From Congregicoccus sp964517665 (GTDB lineage: Bacteria; Verrucomicrobiota; Verrucomicrobiia; Opitutales; Opitutaceae): a DNA stretch of 23,739 nucleotides. Position numbers and translations under genes: made by a program. Below, piece by piece: positions 17,901 to 23,739 of the stretch. Location of the stretch: the NCBI GenBank assembly GCA_964517665.1, contig CAZFCY010000073.1, forward strand, positions 1-23,739, given 5' to 3'. A model generated the notes under the pieces. The model was not told the DNA's origin. It did not search any database and saw only the letters and a program-made list of their open reading frames with translations. How positions within the stretch are numbered: position 1 is the stretch's first letter; every line of letters begins with the position of its first letter.

Positions 17901-18224
17901 AAGGCCGTGTTCGTCGGACTTGGGCCGGTCCTGTCCGTAGTTATAGGCGCCGAATCCCTGGAGTTCCCAGTTCGACGGAACGGGGATGGTCGTCTGCTCG
18001 CCGGCGCGGCGTCCGCCGGTGACCGTGAATTCCCACGGCAAGGCGTCCTCCGGCCCGTGACCCGAGAGGAAGCGGCGTTCGGTCCGCGGCCCCTCGGCCG
18101 CTTGCGCAGCGATCGAGGAGGCCAGGCAGCTCGTGACGATCGCAACCCGCGTCAGGCTGGAGATCCAACGCGCGGTCGAACGGCGCGGGAACCGCGCCAA
18201 GGGAGCCGGAGGCATGGTGGTCAT
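14985..18224 (-). CDS. secreted GH2 glycoside hydrolase, beta-galactosidase-like
   Basis: Predicted exo-acting beta-glycosidase of the retaining GH2 type. The 1079-residue protein has a long N-terminal export signal (basic to about 26, hydrophobic to about 43). A sugar-binding jelly roll follows (about 58-210, IPVPSNWELQGFGAYNYG), then a beta-sandwich to about 335 and a TIM barrel (about 335-600) with GVNRHSF, acid/base E443 in WDNGNEGGWN and nucleophile candidate E499 in MPTEILHG. The C-terminal beta-galactosidase-like domains include GPRLVYARPPAADDD (equivalent of FWRAPTDND) and the region of RWLGQGPARVWKNR. Between them, about 760-860 looks like an inserted discoidin-like carbohydrate-binding fold (LSADGKEWRTIFDGSRR). 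ATG 18224 (MTTM) is 37 bases after the stop of the upstream sulfatase; upstream in-frame ATGs would overlap that gene. It is the third gene of the sulfatase-sulfatase-GH2 cluster. Galactosidase activity is only one option; GH2 also includes glucuronidases and others. Confidence 0.92.
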   Translation of the reverse strand: MTTMPPAPLARFPRRSTARWISSLTRVAIVTSCLASSIAAQAAEGPRTERRFLSGHGPEDALPWEFTVTGGRRAGEQTTIPVPSNWELQGFGAYNYGQDRPKSDEHGLYRTRFQAPAEWKGRRIRLVFEGVMTDAAVTLNTRSVGPVHQGGFTRFSYDVTSLIRLGDGPENENVLEVDVAKVSADAQTELAERGGDYWVFGGIYRPVYLEALPAQAVDHIAIDARADGSLTADVTLGSVHGRRTDGPTTVPLRLEAQVLDADGRPAGESFSQAVPAGGAGRVRLASRIAGARLWTAETPALYRLRVSLSRGDEILHVTETRFGFRTFEVRDGDGLFLNGRRILLKGVNRHSFRPETGRALTREDCYEDARLIKRMNMNAVRMSHYPPDVAFLEACDELGLYVIDELSGWQHAHGDFVGRLLVREMVERDVNHPSILFWDNGNEGGWNRSLDGEFALYDPQQRRVLHPWNLHAGVDTRHYVTYDAFMRLLRGPNLVMPTEILHGLFDGGAGAGLEDYWQALSASKVGAGMFIWDFADEAVVRTDLGGKLDAHSTYAADGIVGPRFEKEGSYYAVRDIWSPVQIDPPRLDGDFDGTVVVHNRYDFTPLTRCRFTWRLLNFNKDETATLAAGEASPPEVAPQASGKLQLALPAEWREADALSLSVVGPDGSELWTHAWPATVEPGRAATTAPAPRRAKGAPVASFAADDAIVLAGGGIRAEFEAATGILRHVRREGGEAFALTAGPRLVYARPPAADDDTNHWLRWKESDAKALTRHVAEPSLASVVEVEFDDLKGSSAYAGFALDLSADGKEWRTIFDGSRRPGDGARYIFPPQIVAAVRVRDPWRSDGAAPVLKTFRAGCETQRFPAALTTPATVTHGTKTDPETGETTGWLEAHGGPSGLERLRWTLSGDGSLRVDYAYALDGEFAYHGATFDHPEETMRSMRWLGQGPARVWKNRLRGTWLGFHETKRTNQQPGEAWNYPEFEGFFAGVSSARLATEAGPLVIVQPKPEDVYLRVGTPRVDHPRTTVEFPAGNLSFLHAIPAIGTKFQSAANLGPQGQWTRAAGRYEGTVVFRFDETP

Positions 18225-18261
18225 GTCAGGAACGGGGCCAGGGTGTTTTGACAGCTTCCGA

Positions 18262-20103
18262 TTATTCGCCCGGTGGGAAGAATCGGTCGAAATAGGCAGG
18301 GAATCGGTCGACATGGGCGGGCTCGCCAATGTTTGCGCGCGTCGCGCTCACCCATTCGGCAGGGAGGTCGTCGAGCAGGTCGAGGTGTTGCAGGGTGTTG
18401 AGGAGGTAAAGCAGGGAGGCCGTGTCGATGTCGCGAGCGGCTTCTCCCAGCAGGGCGGATCGGGCGGCATCGCGCCGGCCGAAGGTCCATAGCGCGAAAG
18501 CGGCGGTGGCGCGGTTGACGGAGGCCGCGTCATCGAGCAGCGGAGTCACGGTCGCGACTTCCCGGCTGGCGGCGTCGCCGAGGATGATCATGCCGCAGAG
18601 CGCCCAGTAGCGATCGACCGGGCTGGCGGAAGCGAGGCCCTGTTTTAGTTTCGGGAGCAGAGACGCGTCGCGTTGCGTGGCGGCAAAAGCGAGATCGAGG
18701 GCCGCATCGTAGTCGAAGCGATCGCTTTGAACAAAGTCGGCGATGGTCGAGCCCGCGCGGAGGGTTTCGAAGAGGGGTTCGGGCACGACCCCGGTGTCGG
18801 TGACAGACCGCATGGTGTCCTTCAGGCGGCCGCGCATGGCGGCGAGCTTGTCGGCGAAGGCGGGGTCGTCGGCGAGGTTGTGAACCTCCCACGGGTCGCG
18901 GTCGAGGTTGTAGAGTTGCTCCGACTGCTGCGGGGCTTCCCAGATTTGTCGATGGCGGTCGGTGAGCTTGCCGGCACGCCAGGCTTCGCGCCAGGCCGTC
19001 CACGAGGGCTGGCCGAAAATATACAGGCCATACGGCGCGGCGGGCAGGTGGGGGGTGAAACGACGGATGTATTTCCAGTCGCCGTCGGTCAGGGCGCGCC
19101 GCATGCCATAGGTTTCATCGAAGCGGTCGGCGTAGAGGAGCACCATGTCATCGGGCGCGGGCTCGACACGGGCCGGGCCGAGGAACGGACGACCCTGAAG
19201 ATGGGATGGGATTTCGATGCCGGCGAGGGAGAGAAGCGTGGGGAGAAAGTCGACGAACGAAACCGGCTCGGCCACACGCTCGCCGGACGCGAAGGTCGCG
19301 AGGCTCCGCCATCGCTCCGGCACGTGGATGATGAGTGGAATTCTTACGCCGGTCTCGCGAAGGTAGCGCTTGCCCCGGGGAGTTCCGCCGCCGTTGTCCG
19401 CGTTGTAGATCACGATGGTGTCGTCCGCCAGACCCGCCTCCGCGAGCTCGTCCAACAACTGGCCCACCTGCCCATCCATCCTGGCGATGCGATCGTGATA
19501 GCGGGCGAAATCCTTGCGCATTTCCGGGATGTCGGGGACGTAGGGCGGCAGGTCGACTTCGGCCGGAGTCAATCGCCGGGGCTCGGCGGGGCGATTCGCG
19601 AAGAGCGAACTCTCATGCGTCGTCATGAGGTTGAAGACGGCGAGGAAGGGCGCGCCGGCGGGGCGCCTGGAATAGTGAGCCTGCTCGGAGGATTCGTCCC
19701 AGATGGCGTTGTCGTCGCCTTCGAAATTGTAGTCCGTCTTCTCGTTGTTGGTGCAATAATAGCCGGCCTGGCGGAGATACTCGACGTAGGGTCGGTAACG
19801 GCGCGGGATGCGGTGGCGGCTGCGCATGTGCTGGGTTCCCATCGTGGGGGAGTACATGCCGTTGAGCAGCGTGGCGCGGGCGGGCGCGCAGACCGGCGCG
19901 TTGGAGTAGGCATGCTCGAACAGGATCCCCTCGCGGGCGAGCGCGTCGATGCGTGGAGTCTGCGCCTGCTCGTTGCCGTAGCAGCCGATCCACTGGACGG
20001 AGTTGTCCTCGCTGGTGATCCAGAGGATGTTGGGCCTGTCCGCGGCCACGACGACGCCGAGCGGCAGGCTTGCAAGGAACAGGAGGCGGAATGCGAATCT
20101 CAT
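18262..20103 (-). CDS. secreted S1-family sulfatase with C-terminal helical-repeat extension (CAPAR copy)
   Basis: Predicted sugar sulfatase, similar in layout to N-sulfoglucosamine-sulfohydrolase-like bacterial enzymes. The 613-residue protein has a signal peptide (about 1-21). Metal-site E32-D33 in WITSEDNS, the signature C72-A-P-A-R76, and D236-N237 in YNADNGG are present. The sulfatase domain ends near 440. Residues of about 462-580 are alpha-helical, HEAT-like units (RYWALCGMIILGDAA; NRATAAFALWTFGRR) that may contact substrate or a partner. ATG 20103 is preferred because it begins the signal peptide; the frame is open further upstream without supporting features. It is the second gene of the cluster led by its tandem duplicate, 97 bases downstream of it, with no operator of its own, so it is probably co-transcribed. 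Over residues 21-150 about nine of ten residues match the duplicate by eye. Confidence 0.93.
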   Translation of the reverse strand: MRFAFRLLFLASLPLGVVVAADRPNILWITSEDNSVQWIGCYGNEQAQTPRIDALAREGILFEHAYSNAPVCAPARATLLNGMYSPTMGTQHMRSRHRIPRRYRPYVEYLRQAGYYCTNNEKTDYNFEGDDNAIWDESSEQAHYSRRPAGAPFLAVFNLMTTHESSLFANRPAEPRRLTPAEVDLPPYVPDIPEMRKDFARYHDRIARMDGQVGQLLDELAEAGLADDTIVIYNADNGGGTPRGKRYLRETGVRIPLIIHVPERWRSLATFASGERVAEPVSFVDFLPTLLSLAGIEIPSHLQGRPFLGPARVEPAPDDMVLLYADRFDETYGMRRALTDGDWKYIRRFTPHLPAAPYGLYIFGQPSWTAWREAWRAGKLTDRHRQIWEAPQQSEQLYNLDRDPWEVHNLADDPAFADKLAAMRGRLKDTMRSVTDTGVVPEPLFETLRAGSTIADFVQSDRFDYDAALDLAFAATQRDASLLPKLKQGLASASPVDRYWALCGMIILGDAASREVATVTPLLDDAASVNRATAAFALWTFGRRDAARSALLGEAARDIDTASLLYLLNTLQHLDLLDDLPAEWVSATRANIGEPAHVDRFPAYFDRFFPPGE

Positions 20104-20200
20104 GAGGATGGATGTGACGGGGTCGCGCATCTCAGCGCCTGGGTGAAAGGACGCGCGCGGCTGCGGCCATTGCGACCATGCCTTTCGATTCTTCGACGCG

Positions 20201-22045
20201 CTACGGTGTGTTTGCGTTCGCGGGCCGGGCGTTTTGTTGGAGGAAGCGGTTGATGTAGTCGGTGTTGCTCTTGTCGCCCACGTGCTTCTCCGCCCAGCCC
20301 GCCGGAAGGTCGTCGAGCAGATCCACGCGCAACAGGGTGTTGAGCAGGTAGAGCAGGGAGTAATTGTCGACATCGCGATCGGCCTCGGCGAGCAGGGCGG
20401 ATCTGGCCTGGTCGCGCCGGCCGAAGATCCATAGCGCGAGCGCGGCGGTCGTGCGGTTGACGGAAGAGGTGTCGTCGAGAAGCGGGATCACGGCCGGCTC
20501 CTCTTTGCTGGCGGCGTCGCCGAGGATGACGATGCCGCAGAGCGCCCAGTAACGATCGACGGGGCTGGCGGAAGCGAGGCCTTGCTTCAGTTGCGGGAGC
20601 AGGGAGGCGTCGCGTTGCGTGGCGGCAAAGGCGAGATCGAGCGCGGCATCGTAGTCGAAGCGATCGCTTTGAACAAAGTCGGCGATGGTCGAGCCCGCGC
20701 CGAGGGCGTCGAAGAGGGGTTCGGGCGCGATTCCCGTGTCGGCGGCGGACCGCATGGTGTCCTTCAGGCGGCCGCGCATGGCGGCGAGCTTGCCGGCGAA
20801 GGCGGGATCGCTGGCGAGGTTGTGAATCTCCCACGGGTCGCGGTCGAGATTGTAGAGTTCCTCCGGCGCCTGCGGGCTTTCCCAGATTTGCCGATGGCGA
20901 TCGTCAAGCCTGCCCGCGAGCCAGGCGTCGCGCCAGGCCACCCAGGAGGGCTGGCCAAATTGGTAGAGACTGTACGGAGCGGCGGGCAGGTGAGGGGTGA
21001 AGCGGCGGATGTATTTCCAATGCCCGTCGGTCAGGCCGCGTCGCATGCCGTAGATTTCGTCGAAGCGGTCGGCGTAGAGGAATTCCATCTCGTCTGGCGC
21101 TGGCTCGACGCGCGCCGGGCCGAGGAACGGGCGGCCCTGAAGGTAGGCAGGGATCTCGATGCCGGCGAGGGAGAGGAAGGTGGGGAGAAAGTCGACGAAC
21201 GAAACCGGCTCGGCCACCCGTGTGCCGGGACCGAACGTCACGAGACTTTTCCATCGCTCGGGCACGCGGATGACCAGCGGAACTTTGACCCCGGTTTCGT
21301 AGAGGTAGCGCTTGCCCCTGGGGGTGATGCCGCCGTGGTCGGAGTTGTAGATCACGATGGTGTTGTCCTCGAGGCCGGCCGCGGCCAGTTCGTCCAGCAG
21401 CTTGCCGACCTGGGCATCCATGTCGGTGACGCGGTCGTGGTAGCGGGCGAAGTCCTTGCGCATTTCCGGGAGGTCGGGGACGTAGGGCGGCAGGTCGATT
21501 TCGGCCGGAGTCAATCGCCGGGGCTCGGCGGGACGCGAAGCGAACAGCGAGCTCTCGTGCGTAGCCGAGAGGTTGAAGACGGCAAAGAACGGAGCGCCGA
21601 CGGGGCGCTTCGAGTAGTGGGCCTCCGGGGAGGACTCGTCCCAGATGGCCTTGTCGTCGCCTTCGAAATTGTAATCCGTCTTGAGTCTGTTGGTGCAGTA
21701 GTAGCCGGCCTGGCGGAGATACTCGACGTAGGGCCGGTAACGGCGCGGGATGCGGTGGCGGCTGCGCATGTGCTGGGTTCCCATCGTGGGGGAGTACATG
21801 CCGTTGAGCAGCGTGGCGCGGGCGACCGCGCAGACCGCCGCGTTTGAATAGGCGTGCTCGAACAGGATGCCCTCGCTGGCGAGCGCGTCGATGCGCGGGG
21901 TCTGCGCCTGCTCGTTGCCATAGCAGCCGATCCACTGGGAGGAGTTGTCCTCGCTGGTGATCCAAAGGATGTTGGGCCGCTCGGCGGCGAAGAGGGAACC
22001 GGGGAGCAGGCTTGCGACAGCCGCGAGGCAAAAAACGAGCTTCAT
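20201..22045 (-). CDS. S1-family sulfatase paralogue with altered active-site signature (CAVAR)
   Basis: A 614-residue tandem duplicate of the adjacent sulfatase, with signal peptide (MKLVFCLAAVASLLPGSLFA), SEDNS metal motif, the same helical C-terminal extension and nearly the same length. The signature that directs Cys-to-formylglycine conversion, CxPxR, reads C72-A-V74-A-R76: the proline codon CCC of the twin is GTC here, a two-base change. The residue before V71 is also Ala instead of Pro. D236 is followed by His (NSDHGG) where the twin has Asn, which is normal variation in the family. Proline in this motif matters for recognition by formylglycine-generating enzymes, so maturation may be poor or absent and the protein may bind without cleaving. 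The frame is otherwise intact, arguing against simple decay. ATG 22045 starts the signal peptide and lies 15 bases from the operator core at 22061-22068. Confidence 0.92.
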   Translation of the reverse strand: MKLVFCLAAVASLLPGSLFAAERPNILWITSEDNSSQWIGCYGNEQAQTPRIDALASEGILFEHAYSNAAVCAVARATLLNGMYSPTMGTQHMRSRHRIPRRYRPYVEYLRQAGYYCTNRLKTDYNFEGDDKAIWDESSPEAHYSKRPVGAPFFAVFNLSATHESSLFASRPAEPRRLTPAEIDLPPYVPDLPEMRKDFARYHDRVTDMDAQVGKLLDELAAAGLEDNTIVIYNSDHGGITPRGKRYLYETGVKVPLVIRVPERWKSLVTFGPGTRVAEPVSFVDFLPTFLSLAGIEIPAYLQGRPFLGPARVEPAPDEMEFLYADRFDEIYGMRRGLTDGHWKYIRRFTPHLPAAPYSLYQFGQPSWVAWRDAWLAGRLDDRHRQIWESPQAPEELYNLDRDPWEIHNLASDPAFAGKLAAMRGRLKDTMRSAADTGIAPEPLFDALGAGSTIADFVQSDRFDYDAALDLAFAATQRDASLLPQLKQGLASASPVDRYWALCGIVILGDAASKEEPAVIPLLDDTSSVNRTTAALALWIFGRRDQARSALLAEADRDVDNYSLLYLLNTLLRVDLLDDLPAGWAEKHVGDKSNTDYINRFLQQNARPANANTP

Positions 22046-22058
22046 GATGACGAACAAG

Positions 22059-22072
22059 AGTGTATACTGTAA
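22059..22072 (-). promoter_or_regulatory. putative GntR operator upstream of the sulfatase-sulfatase-GH2 cluster
   Basis: On the minus strand this reads TTACAGTATACACT, one base different (A for T) from the site at 13545-13558. The core (22061-22068) is only 15 bases from the sulfatase ATG at 22045, closer than at the other two promoters, so a bound regulator would overlap the transcription start or ribosome-loading region. Confidence 0.55.
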
Positions 22073-22404
22073 TTCAATGCGAGTCCAAAAATGAGCGCGC
22101 AAATCGCCGACACCCCGCAAGCCGCGATCCTGTCGCGCGCGCGTTGCATCGCCCTGGCCGGCGCCGCGTCCCACGGATCGATCCGTCGCAGGCTCTTTCT
22201 CATCAGCGCGCGCCTCCCGCTGTGCGTCGGGCGCGAAATGAGCGGCCCGTCGCTCAATCGATAAACAAGAGAAAACACGGGAGGCTCGGTTCCGGCCGCA
22301 TGACGGCGCGCGAAGTCCTTTGGATATCGCCGCGACCTGGACCCGCTCGGGACGCGATGGTCCGGTGCTCCCGGGCGCGGCGCCGGATATTGAAGTCGCG
22401 CGGA
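22073..22404. other. 332-base gap with no convincing gene
   Basis: This lies upstream of the paralogue sulfatase and downstream of the beta-propeller gene. The only item of note is a plus-strand 57-codon ORF from ATG 22091 to TAA 22262-22264 (MSAQIADTPQAAILS...), divergent from the operator. It has no ribosome binding site, is rich in Arg and Ala as any GC-rich frame would be, and resembles nothing I know. It could be a relic of a gene once divergent across the operator. No terminator or further operator copy was seen. Confidence 0.3.
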
Positions 22405-23616
22405 TCAGTTTTCAGCGCGCATCACGCTGGTTATGTCCACGCGATGGACCTGGGGCATGCCGTCGACGGGCTTGTTGAAATACACCTTCGTGCCGTCGCG
22501 CGAGAAGGCCGGGTTCACATGCGTGCGCATTTTCCATATGGGCCCTGCGGGAACGCTCATGATGGTTGCCACCGGCTCGACGCTGCCTGTTCTATAAAGG
22601 CTGAGCACCACGGGCTCGAGCGTGTACAGGGTCTCGGAGGCCAGATACCTCCGATCCGGGGAGATCCCCGGGTGGTTCCCGACTCCGGCCAGCGTCTCTA
22701 TATATTCGCCGTCCCTGGTCCAGCGCTTCGCCCGGAGGCGGGGCCCGCCATCGTCCGGATTGAAGTTTCGTTCATGCGCGAATAGGGTCGAGTCGTCATA
22801 CCACTGCTGGTGCAGAGGCTTCTTCTGCGCATGGAAGAGCCTGGCATCCGTGCCGTCCGATTTGCACGTGACGATATACTCGCTGCCTTTCTGCGTGTCG
22901 AGTCGGATGCTTAGATAGGCGCCATTGGCGCTCAATTGCGCATGGAAGATCGACCACTCGGAGGGCTCGTCGCCGCCCTCGAGCCGATCGCGCAACGGCC
23001 CGAGATCCCGCTCGAGATCCACGACCTTTGTCACGGCGCCGTCCTTGTATAGATAGAGGCCGCTGGAGCCAAGGCTGCTTCCGTCGGGGTATTGTCTTTT
23101 GCTCACCTGGAGGGGCACGGAGCCATCGGGAGCATGGCCATGCCCCAGGGAGGCCTCGATGGGGCCGAGCAGCAAGTCGCCGTTCCTCCGGATGACATAC
23201 GCCACGGGAGCCTTCTCCGGCGGATGATCCATGTAGGCAAGCGTGTCGTTGTCCAACCATATCTGGTTGGCGCCATCATGCCATGAGATTCTTGCGATAT
23301 CCCTTATCCTCACGTGATTGGCCAGATCTGCGTCGCATAGATAAAGGCCCCCCGACGAGCCTCCCGCGGATTCGGGACCGGGCGCCTTGTCGTAGGCCAC
23401 ATATGCGATCGTGCTTCCATCCGGGCTTTCAGGACTGGTGTTGAAGTATCCAATTTCCGACGCCCTTCCGGGCGGGGAAACCCTTTGATGAGGCATGGCG
23501 GCGTTCTCTCCCGATGCTTCTCCGGCGCCGACGGCGAGAAGCAGGAGAACGGTCAGCGAGGGGATGCGCCAAGGCATCGGCGCGGCGCGCAAGGGGCGGA
23601 AGGAGTGTGATTTCAT
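22405..23616 (-). CDS. secreted PD40-type beta-propeller protein, oligogalacturonate-lyase-like (PL22-like)
   Basis: A 403-residue exported protein (signal segment about 7-36, PSLTVLLLLAVGAGEASG) made of repeated beta-propeller blades: SPDGSTIAYVAYD; NQIWLDNDTLAYMD; LSANGAYLSIRLD; GISPDRRYLASETLY; FSRDGTKVYFNKP. The closing RTHVNPAFSRDGTKVYFNK resembles the end of PL22 oligogalacturonate lyases and TolB-like propellers, where an HxH pair binds metal; here it is H-V-N, so one ligand seems replaced. It might cleave or bind uronic-acid oligosaccharides. ATG 23616 was chosen; ATG 23634 upstream and ATG 23577 (MPWRIP) are also possible, and no ribosome binding site decides. No operator copy is seen upstream. 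The propeller fold is firm; lyase activity is a guess. Confidence 0.85.
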   Translation of the reverse strand: MKSHSFRPLRAAPMPWRIPSLTVLLLLAVGAGEASGENAAMPHQRVSPPGRASEIGYFNTSPESPDGSTIAYVAYDKAPGPESAGGSSGGLYLCDADLANHVRIRDIARISWHDGANQIWLDNDTLAYMDHPPEKAPVAYVIRRNGDLLLGPIEASLGHGHAPDGSVPLQVSKRQYPDGSSLGSSGLYLYKDGAVTKVVDLERDLGPLRDRLEGGDEPSEWSIFHAQLSANGAYLSIRLDTQKGSEYIVTCKSDGTDARLFHAQKKPLHQQWYDDSTLFAHERNFNPDDGGPRLRAKRWTRDGEYIETLAGVGNHPGISPDRRYLASETLYTLEPVVLSLYRTGSVEPVATIMSVPAGPIWKMRTHVNPAFSRDGTKVYFNKPVDGMPQVHRVDITSVMRAEN

Positions 23617-23665
23617 GGGCTGATGATAAGACATGCGTCGGGCCGCGGCGGGTGAGAGCCGCCGG

Positions 23666-23739
23666 TCAGTCGTTGACGGCCGGACCGGCCGCGGGGTTGA
23701 CGGTGAAGACCACCCGGCGATAGCCCGTCAACGCGGGCT
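23666..23739 (-). CDS. possible C-terminal tail of a gene entering from the right edge
   Basis: Twenty-three codons end in TGA (23668-23666) and read PALTGYRRVVFTVNPAAGPAVND. The frame is open to the edge, and the gap to the next start, 49 bases, suits consecutive genes. The piece is too short to identify. Confidence 0.3.
   Translation of the reverse strand, partial: PALTGYRRVVFTVNPAAGPAVND

Noticed and set aside
16431..18251. Plus-strand 606-codon open frame
   Set aside because: Antisense to the GH2 gene, with no signal peptide or motif; the GH2 frame carries both catalytic glutamates.
18673..21847. Two long plus-strand open frames with similar sequences
   Set aside because: They are mirror images of the duplicated sulfatases, so their similarity simply repeats that of the real genes on the other strand.

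Overview
The window reads as chromosomal DNA from a GC-rich Gram-negative bacterium, most likely a verrucomicrobium of the Opitutaceae type. The pointers are the very high GC, the exported TonB-dependent receptor whose mature N-terminus carries the SPFVVSSEQDTGYAAT signature familiar from Opitutaceae receptors, the absence of a SusD partner, the stacking of S1-family sulfatases, and mostly poor Shine-Dalgarno sites. The assignment is inferred from protein style, not from a marker gene. I saw no rRNA, tRNA, CRISPR array, transposase or integrase.

Almost every gene fits one job: capture and breakdown of a sulfated, probably rhamnose-containing and esterified polysaccharide. From left to right: a frameshifted esterase remnant (about 137-389, +); a sulfatase (586-2025, -) divergent from a GH78 alpha-L-rhamnosidase (2215-4950, +); then, reading leftwards from 13461 to 4957, a TonB receptor, an unassigned TIM-barrel glycosidase-like protein, a two-domain alpha/beta-hydrolase esterase and a GntR/FCD regulator; a sulfatase divergent from the receptor (13623-14960, +); then, reading leftwards from 22045 to 14985, two tandemly duplicated sulfatases followed by a GH2 glycosidase; and a PL22/PD40-type beta-propeller protein (22405-23616, -). 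A 23-codon tail of another gene may enter at the right edge.

The strongest structural observation is a repeated 14-bp sequence, TTAC(T/A)GTATACA(A/C)(A/T), centred on the palindromic core GTATAC. It occurs once in each of the three main promoter regions (2142-2155, 13545-13558, 22059-22072), two of which are divergent. The GntR/FCD regulator is the last gene of the cluster headed by one of these sites. I infer a small autoregulated regulon in which a breakdown product releases the regulator and switches on uptake, desulfation and hydrolysis together.

Oddities: one of the duplicated sulfatases has CAVAR where its twin has CAPAR, losing the proline of the formylglycine-forming signature; the esterase has lost its signal peptide to an in-frame TAA, with the signal-peptide codons still sitting upstream in the same frame; and the TIM-barrel protein matches no family I can name. 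The substrate is not proven: ulvan-like or other sulfated rhamnans fit best, and sulfated pectin-like or fucose-type glycans remain possible.
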